Shown piece after piece: positions 15,675 to 26,064 of a stretch of 40,052 nucleotides of DNA. The position numbers were made by a program, and so were the translations under genes. Source of the DNA: an uncultured Rhodospirillales bacterium (GTDB taxonomy: Bacteria > Pseudomonadota > Alphaproteobacteria > Acetobacterales > Acetobacteraceae); assembly GCA_903845065.1 (NCBI GenBank), contig CAIMWH010000199.1, positions 1-40,052 on the forward strand, given 5' to 3'. Below the pieces are notes generated by a model. It made no database searches and had not been told where the DNA came from. It saw nothing but the letters and a program-made list of their open reading frames with translations. How positions within the stretch are numbered: the first letter of the stretch is position 1; the number at the start of each line of letters is the position of its first letter.

Positions 15675-16376
15675 ATGGGTTACGCGGGTATGGGTTTGCG
15701 CCGGGTTCTGCTTGCCGCCGGGATGTTTGCGGCGCTGTCTTTCGCCGATGACGCCTGGGCTGGGCTGAGCAATCCGAGCTTCGAATATGGCCTCTCCGCC
15801 GGTATCGAGCACACCGTGAATGACGCGAGCATCAGCGCTATCGGCGGCTGGTTCACCACCGAACCGGATCACCAGATCGAGGTGTGGGGCACCGGCTTCA
15901 ATGGCGTGCCGTCGTTCGACGGTACCGATTTCGTCGAACTGAACGCCAATGCGGTGGGCACGCTGTATCAGACCACCACGGGTATCGCGGTGGGCAACAC
16001 GGTGGACTGGCATTTCGCCCATCGCGGCCGCGCGGGGGTGGATACGATGCAGCTCAACATCGTCGACATCACCACCGGGCAGACCCTGTTCAGCAGTAAC
16101 TACAGCGACGGCACCACCGCGTGGGGCTTCTATTCCGGCACCTTCACGGTGGTGGCGGGCGTGGCGGTGACGGACACCATCAAGTTCTCCTACGTGTCGA
16201 TTTCCTCGGTGGGCGGACCCAGCGTCGGCAATTTCCTCGATGCGGCGGATTTCGGCATCGGCGCCAACAGCGGCACCGGCATCACGCAGTTGAGTGCGCC
16301 GGAGCCGGCGTCGATGGCGCTGCTGGGCGTTGGCCTGGCCGGGCTGGCCGTGGTGCGGCGGCGCCGCCGGGGCTGA
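15675..16376 (+). CDS. PEP-CTERM sorting domain-containing exported protein
   Basis: 233 residues. ATG 15675 is preferred over ATG 15600 because the -24/-12 promoter lies between them and GGGGAG precedes it. A signal peptide spans about residues 1-28 (RRVLLAAGMFAALSF...DAWA). The mature part (NPSFEYG, IGGWFTT, IEVWGTGFNG, DFVELNAN, then DWHFAHRGRAG) looks like a jelly-roll, galactose-binding-like β-sandwich. The C-terminus has the PEP-CTERM signal: APEPASMALLG, a hydrophobic helix and a terminal RRRRR cluster. This directs recognition by an exosortase and surface or extracellular-matrix placement. No exosortase is in the window. The Stp1-type sugar transferase at 21181 belongs to the same kind of system. 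Confidence 0.92.
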   Translation: MGYAGMGLRRVLLAAGMFAALSFADDAWAGLSNPSFEYGLSAGIEHTVNDASISAIGGWFTTEPDHQIEVWGTGFNGVPSFDGTDFVELNANAVGTLYQTTTGIAVGNTVDWHFAHRGRAGVDTMQLNIVDITTGQTLFSSNYSDGTTAWGFYSGTFTVVAGVAVTDTIKFSYVSISSVGGPSVGNFLDAADFGIGANSGTGITQLSAPEPASMALLGVGLAGLAVVRRRRRG

Positions 16377-16399
16377 ACCGCCGCACCATCGGCCGGGTT

Positions 16400-16879
16400 T
16401 CAGGGGGCGGCGCGGCGCGGGGCCTTCGGGTAGGGGGTGCCGTCTTTGTGGGTGTATTGCCCGCCGCCGGTGGCGAGCATGTCGATATCCGAATAGGTGG
16501 CGCCGTCATCGGCGATGCGGGTGCCGATTTCGAGCACCAGCGCCTCGGCGTTCGAGCGGTTCTGCAGGCAGTGGCCGTCCGGATCGCCGGCCTTGAAGCC
16601 GGCGGCGTGGCCAGCGTGCAGCACTTCGGCGCCGGCATCGGTGACCAGGGTGACTTCGCCGGACAGCACGTAGATGAATTCATCGCCGAGAGGATGCCAA
16701 TGGCGCTGGCTTGACCACACCCCGGGCGGCAGGCGCAGCAGGTTGACGCCGTACTGGGTGAGCCCCGCCGCGTCGCCGAGGCGGGTGCGTTCGCGCGCCA
16801 GGCAGGGGGCGTCGAACGGCGGCGGGTAAAGGGTGCCGACGGTTTTGGGCAGGGTGGCGGGGTCGATGCGTTTGGACAT
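16400..16879 (-). CDS. Cupin domain-containing protein
   Basis: 159 residues from ATG 16879. A single cupin barrel is visible: motif 1 around HWHPLGDEFIYVLSGE (His, His, Glu ligand pattern; residues ~60-75), motif 2 around AGDPDGHCLQNRS (~97-109). The family binds a divalent metal and has diverse roles from sugar isomerases to sensors. The opening SKRIDPATLPKTVGTLYPPPFDAP is typical of a widespread uncharacterised cupin group. It converges on the PEP-CTERM gene (23-bp gap) and lies 33 nt downstream of the co-directional 460-residue gene, so the two minus-strand genes may be cotranscribed. Confidence 0.87.
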   Translation of the reverse strand: MSKRIDPATLPKTVGTLYPPPFDAPCLARERTRLGDAAGLTQYGVNLLRLPPGVWSSQRHWHPLGDEFIYVLSGEVTLVTDAGAEVLHAGHAAGFKAGDPDGHCLQNRSNAEALVLEIGTRIADDGATYSDIDMLATGGGQYTHKDGTPYPKAPRRAAP

Positions 16880-16912
16880 GCCTCGGGCTCCTGGATGGAT
16901 CGGTGAACGGCG

Positions 16913-18295
16913 TCAGGATGTGTAGCGGACGTACATGCGGTCGGGCTCCTCGTAGCCCCAGACCGGGTCGGTGTGGAACGAATGGTCGAGCGCCAGGTTC
17001 AGCGCGGCGGTGACGCGGGCATAGGAGGCGGCGTCATCCACCACGGCGCTGCTGGCGGCGGCGAGCAACTGGGCGTCATCGCCGAGGCCGGCGATGGAGC
17101 GGCCGGCGGCCAGGGCGTCGCGGATGGCATCGACCTGGCGTTCGTCGTCGTCTTCCCAGGTTTCGATGTCCTGGATGGATTTGCCGGCGAGCGCGGGGAG
17201 GCGGGCGGTGGCGATGAGGCGGCCGACGGCCTCGGCGGCGCGGCCCATGGCTTCGCGCGGCACCTCGGCGGAGAGCGGCAGCAGGCGCTGCGGGCCATCG
17301 GGCAGGGCGCCGGCGAGGGTGATGTGGTCGGCGCGGCAGAAGGAATCGAGCAGTGCCGTGATGCGGCCGCGGGCGGTGGCGCGGCCGGAATAGCCCTGCA
17401 GGGTGTCGATGGCGCCGAGACCGAGATGCAGGCGCAGGATATCGGTGGGGTGGGGATCGAGCAGGCTGGCCGCGGCGACACGGCTTTCGGCGCGCAGGCC
17501 GGGGGTGGAGCCGCCGCCCATGGCCGCGAGCAGCACGGCGGTGTTTTCGACGAAGGCGGGGCCGGCGTTCATCAGGGCGTAGATGTCGGCCGCCGCCTCG
17601 TCCATCCAGTGCGACCACAGGCGCACGAGGGTGCCGGGTGGCAGGCAGCAATCGGCTTCGAGGGGGGCGAGGGTGGCGGGCAGTGCATCGATGAGCTGGT
17701 CGAGCAGGCCGGGGTCGGCGTGGGTGACGTCATGGCCGCCGGTTTCGTGGGCGAGCGCGGTCCAGAGGATGGGGTGGGCGGCGAAGGTGGCGGGTAGCGC
17801 CACCACGCCGACGGAGCCGCCGAGATAGGCCTGGATGAGGTCGGCGGCGATGGTGATCGGGCCGTCATTGCCGTCATGCTGGAAGGCGGCGAGGGGGGGC
17901 AGGATTTCGGCCAGCGCGGGCATGTCGGCGGCCTTGCGGCGGGCGGAATCGAGGAAGGAGCGGAACAGATTGGAGATCACCGCGACGAAGCGGCGGAGTT
18001 CGTCGGTCATCGGCCAGCCCGGGGCGTGCTGGGCGATGCCGCCGGTGACGATCTCGACAGAGCCCATGCGGATGCGCCCGGCGCGCGCGAGGGCGAGCAG
18101 GCGGGGCGTGGCGCGCTGCACCGGGCCGATATAGGCGTCCTGGTATACATGGGGCAGCAGCAGTGCGCCCTCGCGCATGGCCTGGTCGAGGGCGGCATCG
18201 CCGGGCATCGGCTTGCCCTCGGCGCCGAAAAAATCGACATCGGAAGTGAGGGTGCGCCACAGGGCGGTGGCGCCGGCGACGGGGTCGGTGGTCAT
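16913..18295 (-). CDS. Unrecognised 460-residue protein with HExxxH and DEAAAD motifs
   Basis: ATG 18295 is chosen as start; the open frame continues to 18460 but overlaps the promoter side. I do not recognise a named family. It is soluble, without signal peptide or membrane helix. In the middle is ALAHETGGHDVTHAD, with His-183, Glu-184 and His-188, followed by WMDEAAADIYAL with Asp-232, Glu-233 and Asp-237. This resembles the two-part site of gluzincin peptidases (HExxH then ExxxD), except that there are three rather than two residues between Glu and the second His. The remainder is largely helical and alanine-rich. A divergent metallopeptidase or other metal-dependent hydrolase is possible. 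Its neighbour is a cupin gene downstream. Confidence 0.7.
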   Translation of the reverse strand: MTTDPVAGATALWRTLTSDVDFFGAEGKPMPGDAALDQAMREGALLLPHVYQDAYIGPVQRATPRLLALARAGRIRMGSVEIVTGGIAQHAPGWPMTDELRRFVAVISNLFRSFLDSARRKAADMPALAEILPPLAAFQHDGNDGPITIAADLIQAYLGGSVGVVALPATFAAHPILWTALAHETGGHDVTHADPGLLDQLIDALPATLAPLEADCCLPPGTLVRLWSHWMDEAAADIYALMNAGPAFVENTAVLLAAMGGGSTPGLRAESRVAAASLLDPHPTDILRLHLGLGAIDTLQGYSGRATARGRITALLDSFCRADHITLAGALPDGPQRLLPLSAEVPREAMGRAAEAVGRLIATARLPALAGKSIQDIETWEDDDERQVDAIRDALAAGRSIAGLGDDAQLLAAASSAVVDDAASYARVTAALNLALDHSFHTDPVWGYEEPDRMYVRYTS

Positions 18296-18524
18296 GGCGC
18301 GTCTCCAGCGATGGCCGTTTCGTCTATGTGGCGGTTTGCGCCCCCGCTTCGTCAAGCCTGCGCCGCGATTTCGACAAGGTCTGTGGGCACATACGGGCTT
18401 GGCGATGCCCGGAGCGATCGGGGAATGGCCGAATGACCCGGTTCCCTTTACAACGGCCACTCACGGCCGGCGCGTCCGGCCGCAACCAGCCGTCGCGTCC
18501 CTATCCCTGGAGGCAGAATTCGCC
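18296..18524. promoter_or_regulatory. Divergent intergenic region
   Basis: 229 bp separate the minus-strand 460-residue gene from the plus-strand glycosyltransferase operon. Promoters for both must lie here. A CTGGAGG ribosome-binding site precedes ATG 18525. I searched for a -24/-12 element like that at 15624 and for FNR-type palindromes and found none. Confidence 0.5.
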
Positions 18525-19580
18525 ATGCGTATTGCCCAGATCGCGCCCCTTTTCGAGGCCGTGCCGCCCAAGCTCTATGGCGGCACCGAGCGGGTCGTCT
18601 ATTCGCTCACCGAGGCGCTGGTGGAGCTCGGGCATGATGTCACCCTGTTCGCCTCGGGCGATTCGGAGACCTCCGCCAAGCTCGACGCCCCCTGGCCGCG
18701 CGCCCTGCGCCTCGATCCCGATATCCGCGACTGGGTGGCAACCTACGCCATCCTGATCGAGCACGTCGCCCAGCGCGCGCATGAGTTCGATGTGCTGCAT
18801 TTTCATATCGACTACTGGCCGAACTCGGTGTTCACCCGTATGAACATCCCGTTCGTCACCACGCTGCACGGGCGGCTTGACCTGCCGGAGTTTGCCGCGG
18901 TGTACCGTTCGTTCCCGCATGTGCCGCTGGTTTCGATCTCCAACAGCCAGCGCAAGCCGCTGCCAGACCTGGGGTGGGCGGCGACGGTGCTGCACGGCAT
19001 GCCGGAGAAGCTGCTGTATGTGCCCGAAGCCAGCGGCAAGGGCGATGAGAAGGGCGAGTATTTCGCCTTCCTCGGCCGCATTTCGCCGGAGAAGGGCATC
19101 GAGCGCGCCATCCGCATCGCCGGCGCCTGTGGCGTGCGGCTGAAGGTGGCGGCGAAGGTGGACAAGGCGGATGCCGAGTATTTCAAGGAATCGGTCGAGC
19201 CGTTGCTGGCCAATGCCCATGTCGAGTTCATCGGCGAGATCAACGACGCGCAGAAGCCCGAGTTCCTCGGCCGCGCCAAGGCGACGCTGTTCGCCATCGA
19301 CTGGCCGGAGCCGTTCGGGCTGGTGATGATCGAGAGCATGGCGTGCGGCACGCCGGTGATCGCGATGCGGCGCGGCAGCGTGCCGGAGGTGATGGATGAC
19401 GGGCTGACCGGCTTCATCGTCGACAACGTGGAGGAGGCCATCGCGGCCTGCGGGAGGCTGGGCGAACTCGATCGCACCAAGATCCGCGCGCGGTTCGACG
19501 AACGCTTCACCAGCCGGCGCATGGCGCAGGACTATGTCGACGTCTACCAGAAGCTCATAGACGCCAAGAAGGCCGGCTGA
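18525..19580 (+). CDS. Glycosyltransferase family 4 protein
   Basis: 351 residues from ATG 18525, with GGAGG upstream. It has the two Rossmann halves of GT-B enzymes. The N-terminal half starts MRIAQIAPLFEAVPPKLYGGTERV, where the GGTER loop contacts the acceptor or donor. The C-terminal half has FLGRISPEKGIERAI and the donor-binding EPFGLVMIESMACGTPVIA (E-x7-E). No membrane helix or signal peptide; it acts at the cytoplasmic side. Donor and acceptor sugars cannot be read from sequence. It is the first of three closely spaced genes, with the kinase gene starting 8 nt downstream and a second glycosyltransferase after that. Together they suggest a polysaccharide or glycoconjugate pathway. Confidence 0.92.
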   Translation: MRIAQIAPLFEAVPPKLYGGTERVVYSLTEALVELGHDVTLFASGDSETSAKLDAPWPRALRLDPDIRDWVATYAILIEHVAQRAHEFDVLHFHIDYWPNSVFTRMNIPFVTTLHGRLDLPEFAAVYRSFPHVPLVSISNSQRKPLPDLGWAATVLHGMPEKLLYVPEASGKGDEKGEYFAFLGRISPEKGIERAIRIAGACGVRLKVAAKVDKADAEYFKESVEPLLANAHVEFIGEINDAQKPEFLGRAKATLFAIDWPEPFGLVMIESMACGTPVIAMRRGSVPEVMDDGLTGFIVDNVEEAIAACGRLGELDRTKIRARFDERFTSRRMAQDYVDVYQKLIDAKKAG

Positions 19581-19588
19581 GCGCGGCC

Positions 19589-21184
19589 GTGTCCGCCCTG
19601 CTGCTCGCCATCGACGTCGGGACCGCCATGGCGCGCGCCGGGGCGTTCGACGAATCCGGGCGGGTGGTGGCGGTGGGCGCGTGTCCGCTGGAACTGCTGC
19701 ATCCGGGGCCGCACCAGGCGGTGTATCGCAAGGATGCGGTGTGGCACGCGGTGTGTGTCGCGATCCGGCAGTGCCTGAGCGCGGAGCCGGAGCTTGGCAT
19801 GCGGGTGGTGGGGCTCGGGTTCGATGCCGCGCCATCGCTGGTGCTGGACTATGAGGGCGCGGCGCCGCTGGACGGCGGGGCGGATGTGTTCGCCTGGACT
19901 GATCGGCGCGCCGTGGCGGAGGCGGCCGGGATCGGTGATCTCGGCGGTGCATTCTATCCGCCAGGCAGCGGCGTGTCGGCGCCGGAGGGGCATCTGGCCA
20001 AGCTGCTGTGGCTCAAGCGCCATGGCCCGGACATCTGGGCCCGAGTGACGGCGGTGCGCGATCTTGCCGATGAGATGGCGCGGCGGGCGACCGGCAATGA
20101 TCGCCATTCGCAGGCGACGCTGGCGGCGCGGTGGCCGTACCACGCCGGGCAGGCCGATCCTTGGCAGCACGGCTTCCTCGCCGCGATCGGGCTGGACGAT
20201 GTGTGTGGGCTGGGTTCGCTGGCGGGCGATCCGGTGGTGCTGGGGCAGGCGCATGGCGCGCTGGATGCCGATGTGGCGGCGTTTCTCGGCCTGCCGCCGG
20301 GTATTCCGGTCAGCCCCGGGATGCTCGATGCCGAGGCTGGGCTGCTCGGCAGTATCGGGCGCAATCCGCGTGGGCGGCTCGATGGCTCGGTGGCGCTGGT
20401 GGGGGACGGCGCGACGCCGTTCATGGCGCTGTCCGCGGTGGAGCGGCAGGTGCCGGGGGTGTGGGGACCGTATGCCGATGCGCTCTTGCCTGGGCTGTGG
20501 GTGTACGAAGGGGGCCAATCCTACAGCGGGGCGGCCCTCGATGCGGTGCTGGAGCGCCATCCCGCCGGGCCGCTGGAGGCGAGCGTGGCCGGGCATGCGG
20601 CGGCGGCCGAGGTCCTGGCGTTGCTCGATGCTGAGGGGCCGCGCTTTGCCGCTGATCGGCATGTGGTGCCGGACTGGCTGGGCAATCGGGCGCCGTTGGG
20701 CGATGCCGGGCTGCGCGGGCTGGCGACCGGGCTTGGGGCTGATGGCGACCATCGCAGTTTCCTCGAGGAGTACTACGCCACCGCGCGCGGGCTGGCGTTG
20801 CAGGCGCGGCAGGTGATCGGTCATTTCAACGCCCACGGCTTCGCCATCGACCGGGTGACGCTGGCGGGGGGCCAGGCGCGCAATCCGCTGCTGGTGCGGC
20901 TGTATCGCGACGCGCTCGGCTGCGGCCTGGTGGTGCCGCGGCATGACGAGGCGGTGCTGCTGGGCACCGCGATGGCGGCGGCGGCGGCGGCGGGGGTGCA
21001 TGCCGATTTATTCGCGGCGATCGAACTTATGTCGCCGGCGCAGGCGCAACTGGCGCCCGACCCGTTCTGGCGCCGCGCGCATGATGCGGCCTATGCGATC
21101 TATCTCAAGCTGGCCGACGCGCGCGATGCCGCAGCACGGGCGGCGGACGGGCTGGCGGGAATGGTGCGGCAGGCCGCGCGTTGA
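19589..21184 (+). CDS. FGGY-family carbohydrate kinase (ribulokinase-like)
   Basis: 531 residues from GTG 19589. The actin-like ATPase domain begins LLAIDVGTAMARAGAFD (phosphate-1 motif, Asp near residue 9). WTDRRAV (~109-115) and GMLDAEAG follow, then VGDGATPFM. The C-terminal adenosine/FGGY signature region has VTLAGGQARNPLLVRLYRDALG and AVLLGTAMAAA. The layout is closest to the ribulokinase/YDR109c-like branch of FGGY kinases, which phosphorylate pentuloses or similar sugars with ATP. It sits between two glycosyltransferase genes (8-nt gap before; overlap after), unusual for a catabolic kinase. It may supply a phosphorylated sugar for a glycan. The substrate is not determined. Confidence 0.87.
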   Translation: MSALLLAIDVGTAMARAGAFDESGRVVAVGACPLELLHPGPHQAVYRKDAVWHAVCVAIRQCLSAEPELGMRVVGLGFDAAPSLVLDYEGAAPLDGGADVFAWTDRRAVAEAAGIGDLGGAFYPPGSGVSAPEGHLAKLLWLKRHGPDIWARVTAVRDLADEMARRATGNDRHSQATLAARWPYHAGQADPWQHGFLAAIGLDDVCGLGSLAGDPVVLGQAHGALDADVAAFLGLPPGIPVSPGMLDAEAGLLGSIGRNPRGRLDGSVALVGDGATPFMALSAVERQVPGVWGPYADALLPGLWVYEGGQSYSGAALDAVLERHPAGPLEASVAGHAAAAEVLALLDAEGPRFAADRHVVPDWLGNRAPLGDAGLRGLATGLGADGDHRSFLEEYYATARGLALQARQVIGHFNAHGFAIDRVTLAGGQARNPLLVRLYRDALGCGLVVPRHDEAVLLGTAMAAAAAAGVHADLFAAIELMSPAQAQLAPDPFWRRAHDAAYAIYLKLADARDAAARAADGLAGMVRQAAR

Positions 21185-22419
21185 ACGATGCGATGAAAAG
21201 TGGGGACGGCGTGGACGGAGTGACACAGGCGCGGCGGCTGCGGATTTTCTTCATCGCGCAGCGGGTGCCGTTCCCGCCCGATCGCGGCGACAAGATCATC
21301 ACCTTCAACAACCTGCGCCACCTCGCGCGCCATCATGAGGTGCATGTCTACTGCACCGCGGATGGTGCGGAGGACATGGCCAATGTCGAGGGGCTGCGCG
21401 GCATGGTGGCCTCCATCACCGCGGTGCCGGTGCAGGGCTGGCGCGGCAAGCTGCGGGCGCTGCTGGCGTTGGTGACGGGGCGGCCGCTGTCGGTGGCGAT
21501 GATGGACGAGCCGGCGCTGCACGCGGCGATGCGGCGCGATTTCGCCCGATTGAAGCCGGACCTGCTGTTCGTGTTCAGTTCCAACGTGGCGCAGTACGCG
21601 ATGCCGTTCACCGGCACGCCGCGGGTGATGCATTTCGCCGATCTCGATTCGCAGAAATGGACCCGCTACGGCGATGAGGTGCGCCCGCCGATGGGGTGGA
21701 TCTACGCCATCGAGGGCCGCCGGCTGCTCGCCTACGAACGTGAGGTTGCCTACGGCTTCAGCCACTCGCTGCTTTGCACGGACGCCGAGCGGGCGGATTT
21801 CGAGCGGTTGATCCCCGGGGCGCCGGTGAGCACGGCAGCGGCGGGGGTGGATCTCGCGTATTTCACCAGTGCCGGGGTGGCGAAGGCGCCTGGCGGGCTC
21901 GTGTTCACCGGGGTGATGGACTACCTGCCCAATGTGGATGCGGTGAGCTGGTTCGCCACCGACATCCTGCCGCTGGTGCGTGCCGAGGTGCCGGAGGCGC
22001 ATTTCGTGATTTGCGGCAGCCGGCCCACGCCGGCGGTGCTGGCGCTGGCGGCATTGCCCGGCGTGACGGTGACGGGGCGGGTGCCCGACGTGCGGCCCTA
22101 TCTCGATGCCGCCGAGGTGTTCGTGGCGCCGCTGCGGATCGCCCGCGGGATTCAGAACAAGGTGCTGGAGGCGATGTCGATGGGCCTGCCGGTGGTGTCC
22201 AGCGTGCAGGTGTGGCGCGGCACGGATTTCGCGGCCGGGCAGGGGATCGAGGCGGCCGATGAGCCGGCGGCCTTCGCGGCCCTGGTGGTGGGGCTGCTGC
22301 GCGATGGCGGGCGGCGGGCGGAGATGGGGCGGATCAGCCGGGAGGCGGTGGAACGGGACCACGCCTGGGCCGCCAAGCTGAAGGTGATCGATCGGGTGAT
22401 CGCCGCGGCCTGCCCCTGA
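21181..22419 (+). CDS. Stp1-type sugar transferase of PEP-CTERM/EpsH systems
   Basis: 412 residues if the TTG at 21181 (TTGA overlap with the kinase stop) is used; ATG 21193 would remove four residues. It is a GT-B glycosyltransferase group 1 protein. The N-terminus RIFFIAQRVPFPPDRGDKI and the block MHFADLDSQKW...RLLAYEREVA match my recollection of the TIGR03087 family (sugar transferase, PEP-CTERM/EpsH1 system associated). The C-terminal half contains VFTGVMDYLPN and the donor motif RIARGIQNKVLEAMSMG. It is cytoplasmic. Known members lie in exopolysaccharide clusters of bacteria with exosortase sorting. The PEP-CTERM protein gene is 5 kb upstream. Confidence 0.88.
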   Translation: MNDAMKSGDGVDGVTQARRLRIFFIAQRVPFPPDRGDKIITFNNLRHLARHHEVHVYCTADGAEDMANVEGLRGMVASITAVPVQGWRGKLRALLALVTGRPLSVAMMDEPALHAAMRRDFARLKPDLLFVFSSNVAQYAMPFTGTPRVMHFADLDSQKWTRYGDEVRPPMGWIYAIEGRRLLAYEREVAYGFSHSLLCTDAERADFERLIPGAPVSTAAAGVDLAYFTSAGVAKAPGGLVFTGVMDYLPNVDAVSWFATDILPLVRAEVPEAHFVICGSRPTPAVLALAALPGVTVTGRVPDVRPYLDAAEVFVAPLRIARGIQNKVLEAMSMGLPVVSSVQVWRGTDFAAGQGIEAADEPAAFAALVVGLLRDGGRRAEMGRISREAVERDHAWAAKLKVIDRVIAAACP

Positions 22420-22445
22420 ACGCCGGGCCGGCCGCGGCCGTTTGA

Positions 22446-22805
22446 TCAGGCGGCCGGGCCGTCCCAGGCCTTCGCGGTGGTGACGGCGGTGCCGGTGATT
22501 TCGGCGACCAGCGCATGGCCCTGGTCGGTGCGGCTGACCAGCACGCTGCGGCGATCGGCCGGATCATCGCGGCGGCGCGCGAGACCGAGGTCGGTCAGGC
22601 GGTCAAGCGCGCGGGTGATGACGGACTTGGACACCTTGAGGTTGGCCGCGAGGCCGCGCACGGTGTGGTCGCGTTCCTCGGTATAGACGGTCAGGAAAAC
22701 GGCGAACTGATGCGCGGACAGTGCCGGACCGTCACGACGTACGAGGCCGGCAATGACATCGCGCAACATCGCGGCAGCAAGTTCTGGTTGTAGGGACACC
22801 GGCAA
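22446..22805 (-). CDS. MarR family winged-helix transcriptional regulator
   Basis: 119 residues. TTG 22805 is chosen because AGGAG sits 8 nt upstream; a longer frame to 22871 lacks such a site, and GTG 22799 is the alternative. The winged helix-turn-helix is clear: LSAHQFAVFLTVY (dimer/helix), TVRGLAANLKVSKSVITRALDRL (recognition helix) and GLARRRDDPADRRSVLVSRT (wing). MarR proteins bind palindromes near their own genes and respond to small ligands. It converges on the stp1-like gene and lies 97 nt downstream of the co-directional ABC importer operon, so it could be the last gene of that unit or separately expressed. Confidence 0.88.
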   Translation of the reverse strand: MPVSLQPELAAAMLRDVIAGLVRRDGPALSAHQFAVFLTVYTEERDHTVRGLAANLKVSKSVITRALDRLTDLGLARRRDDPADRRSVLVSRTDQGHALVAEITGTAVTTAKAWDGPAA

Positions 22806-22902
22806 TTGACACGCTCCTGTACTCCGCCCCCGATGCGGTGGCGGATTTAAGGCGTTGATCTTCAACGGCAAGCGGCGTGGTCGGTCAAGAAACGTAAGGT
22901 AA

Positions 22903-24933
<2,031 letters not shown>

Positions 24934-24941
<8 letters not shown>

Positions 24942-26061
24942 AAGGGTCCGCCGCGTCACGCAATCCGTCGCCGAGGAAGTTGAAGGCGAGGATCACCAGG
25001 ATCACCGGCACCGCGGCGGCAAGCAGCCAGGGTGCGAGGGCCAGGGATTGGATGGATTGGGCGTCCTGCAACAGGATGCCCCAGCTGATCGCGGGCGGGC
25101 GCAGGCCGAGCCCGAGGAAGGACAGCGAGGTTTCGCTGATGATCATGGCGGGCAACGCCAGGCTGACGGCGGCGATGATGTGGCTCATGAAGCTCGGCAG
25201 CATGTGCCGGAAGATGATCCGCCCGGTGGAGGCGCCGGCGAGTTCGGCGGCCATCACGAACTCCTCCTCGCGCAGCGAGAGGAACTTGCCGCGGACGACG
25301 CGGGCAAGGTCGGTCCAGGCGAGGAGCGAGATGATGATGGTGATGGAGAAGTAGACCGCGGTGACGCTCCAGTCATTCGGCAGGGCGGCGGCGAGGCCGA
25401 GCCACAGCGGAATGGTTGGCATCGAGCGGATGACCTCGATGGTGCGCTGGATCACCGTATCCACCCAGCCGCCGTACAGTGCCGAGATGCCGCCGAGCAG
25501 CACGCCGAGGAACAGGCTGATCGTCACGCCGACGAGGCCGATGGTGAGGGACACCCGGGTGGCCACCATGAGGCGTGACCATACGTCGCGGCCCAACTGG
25601 TCGGTGCCGAGGATGAAGATGCCGTCGCCGCGCTGCGGATCGCGCAGGGCGAACAGGTGGCGCGTCGTGGTGATGCCGAGGAAGCTGTACTCGTAGCCGG
25701 TGGCGAGGAAATCGACCGGCACGTGGCGGTTGGGGTCGACGGTGTAGATCAGCTTGAAGGTTTTCGGATCACGCACCCCCTTCAGGCCGCTGACATGCGG
25801 GCGGAAGCTGCCGTCATCCTCGAAGAAATGGATGGGCTGCGGGGTGATGTAACTGGTGCGCGAGTCCGTGGCGTGCGGATCGGTGGTGGCGAGGAAATCG
25901 GCACCGATGGCGATGACGTAGAACAGGGCCACGACGATGCCGCTGATCATCGCCAGCCGATGACGGCGGAAGCGCCACCAGGTGAGTTGCAGTTGGGTCG
26001 CCTGGGCGTAGCGCTCGGCTTTGCTGAGCGCGGGCCCCTTGGCGCGGAGGAAGGAGAACAT
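24934..26061 (-). CDS. ABC transporter permease (OppC-like)
   Basis: 375 residues from ATG 26061. A cytoplasmic N-terminal tail (~40 residues) and first helix (MISGIVVALFYVIAIGA) are followed by a long periplasmic segment of ~100 residues, then five helices. The ATPase-coupling EAA motif is EEEFVMAAELAGASTGRII. The OppC-type N-terminal domain and a GTDQLGRDVWSR block just before the second helix are typical of DppC/OppC permeases. The extended periplasmic loop is longer than in classic DppC and fits importers that use long (~650-680 residue) binding proteins like the one here. Confidence 0.93.
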
Positions 26062-26064
26062 CGC

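Noticed and set aside
18296-18524. Second sigma-54 promoter before the glycosyltransferase operon
   Set aside because: TGGCGG...TTTGC at ~18330 has the wrong GG-GC spacing (6 instead of 10 nt).
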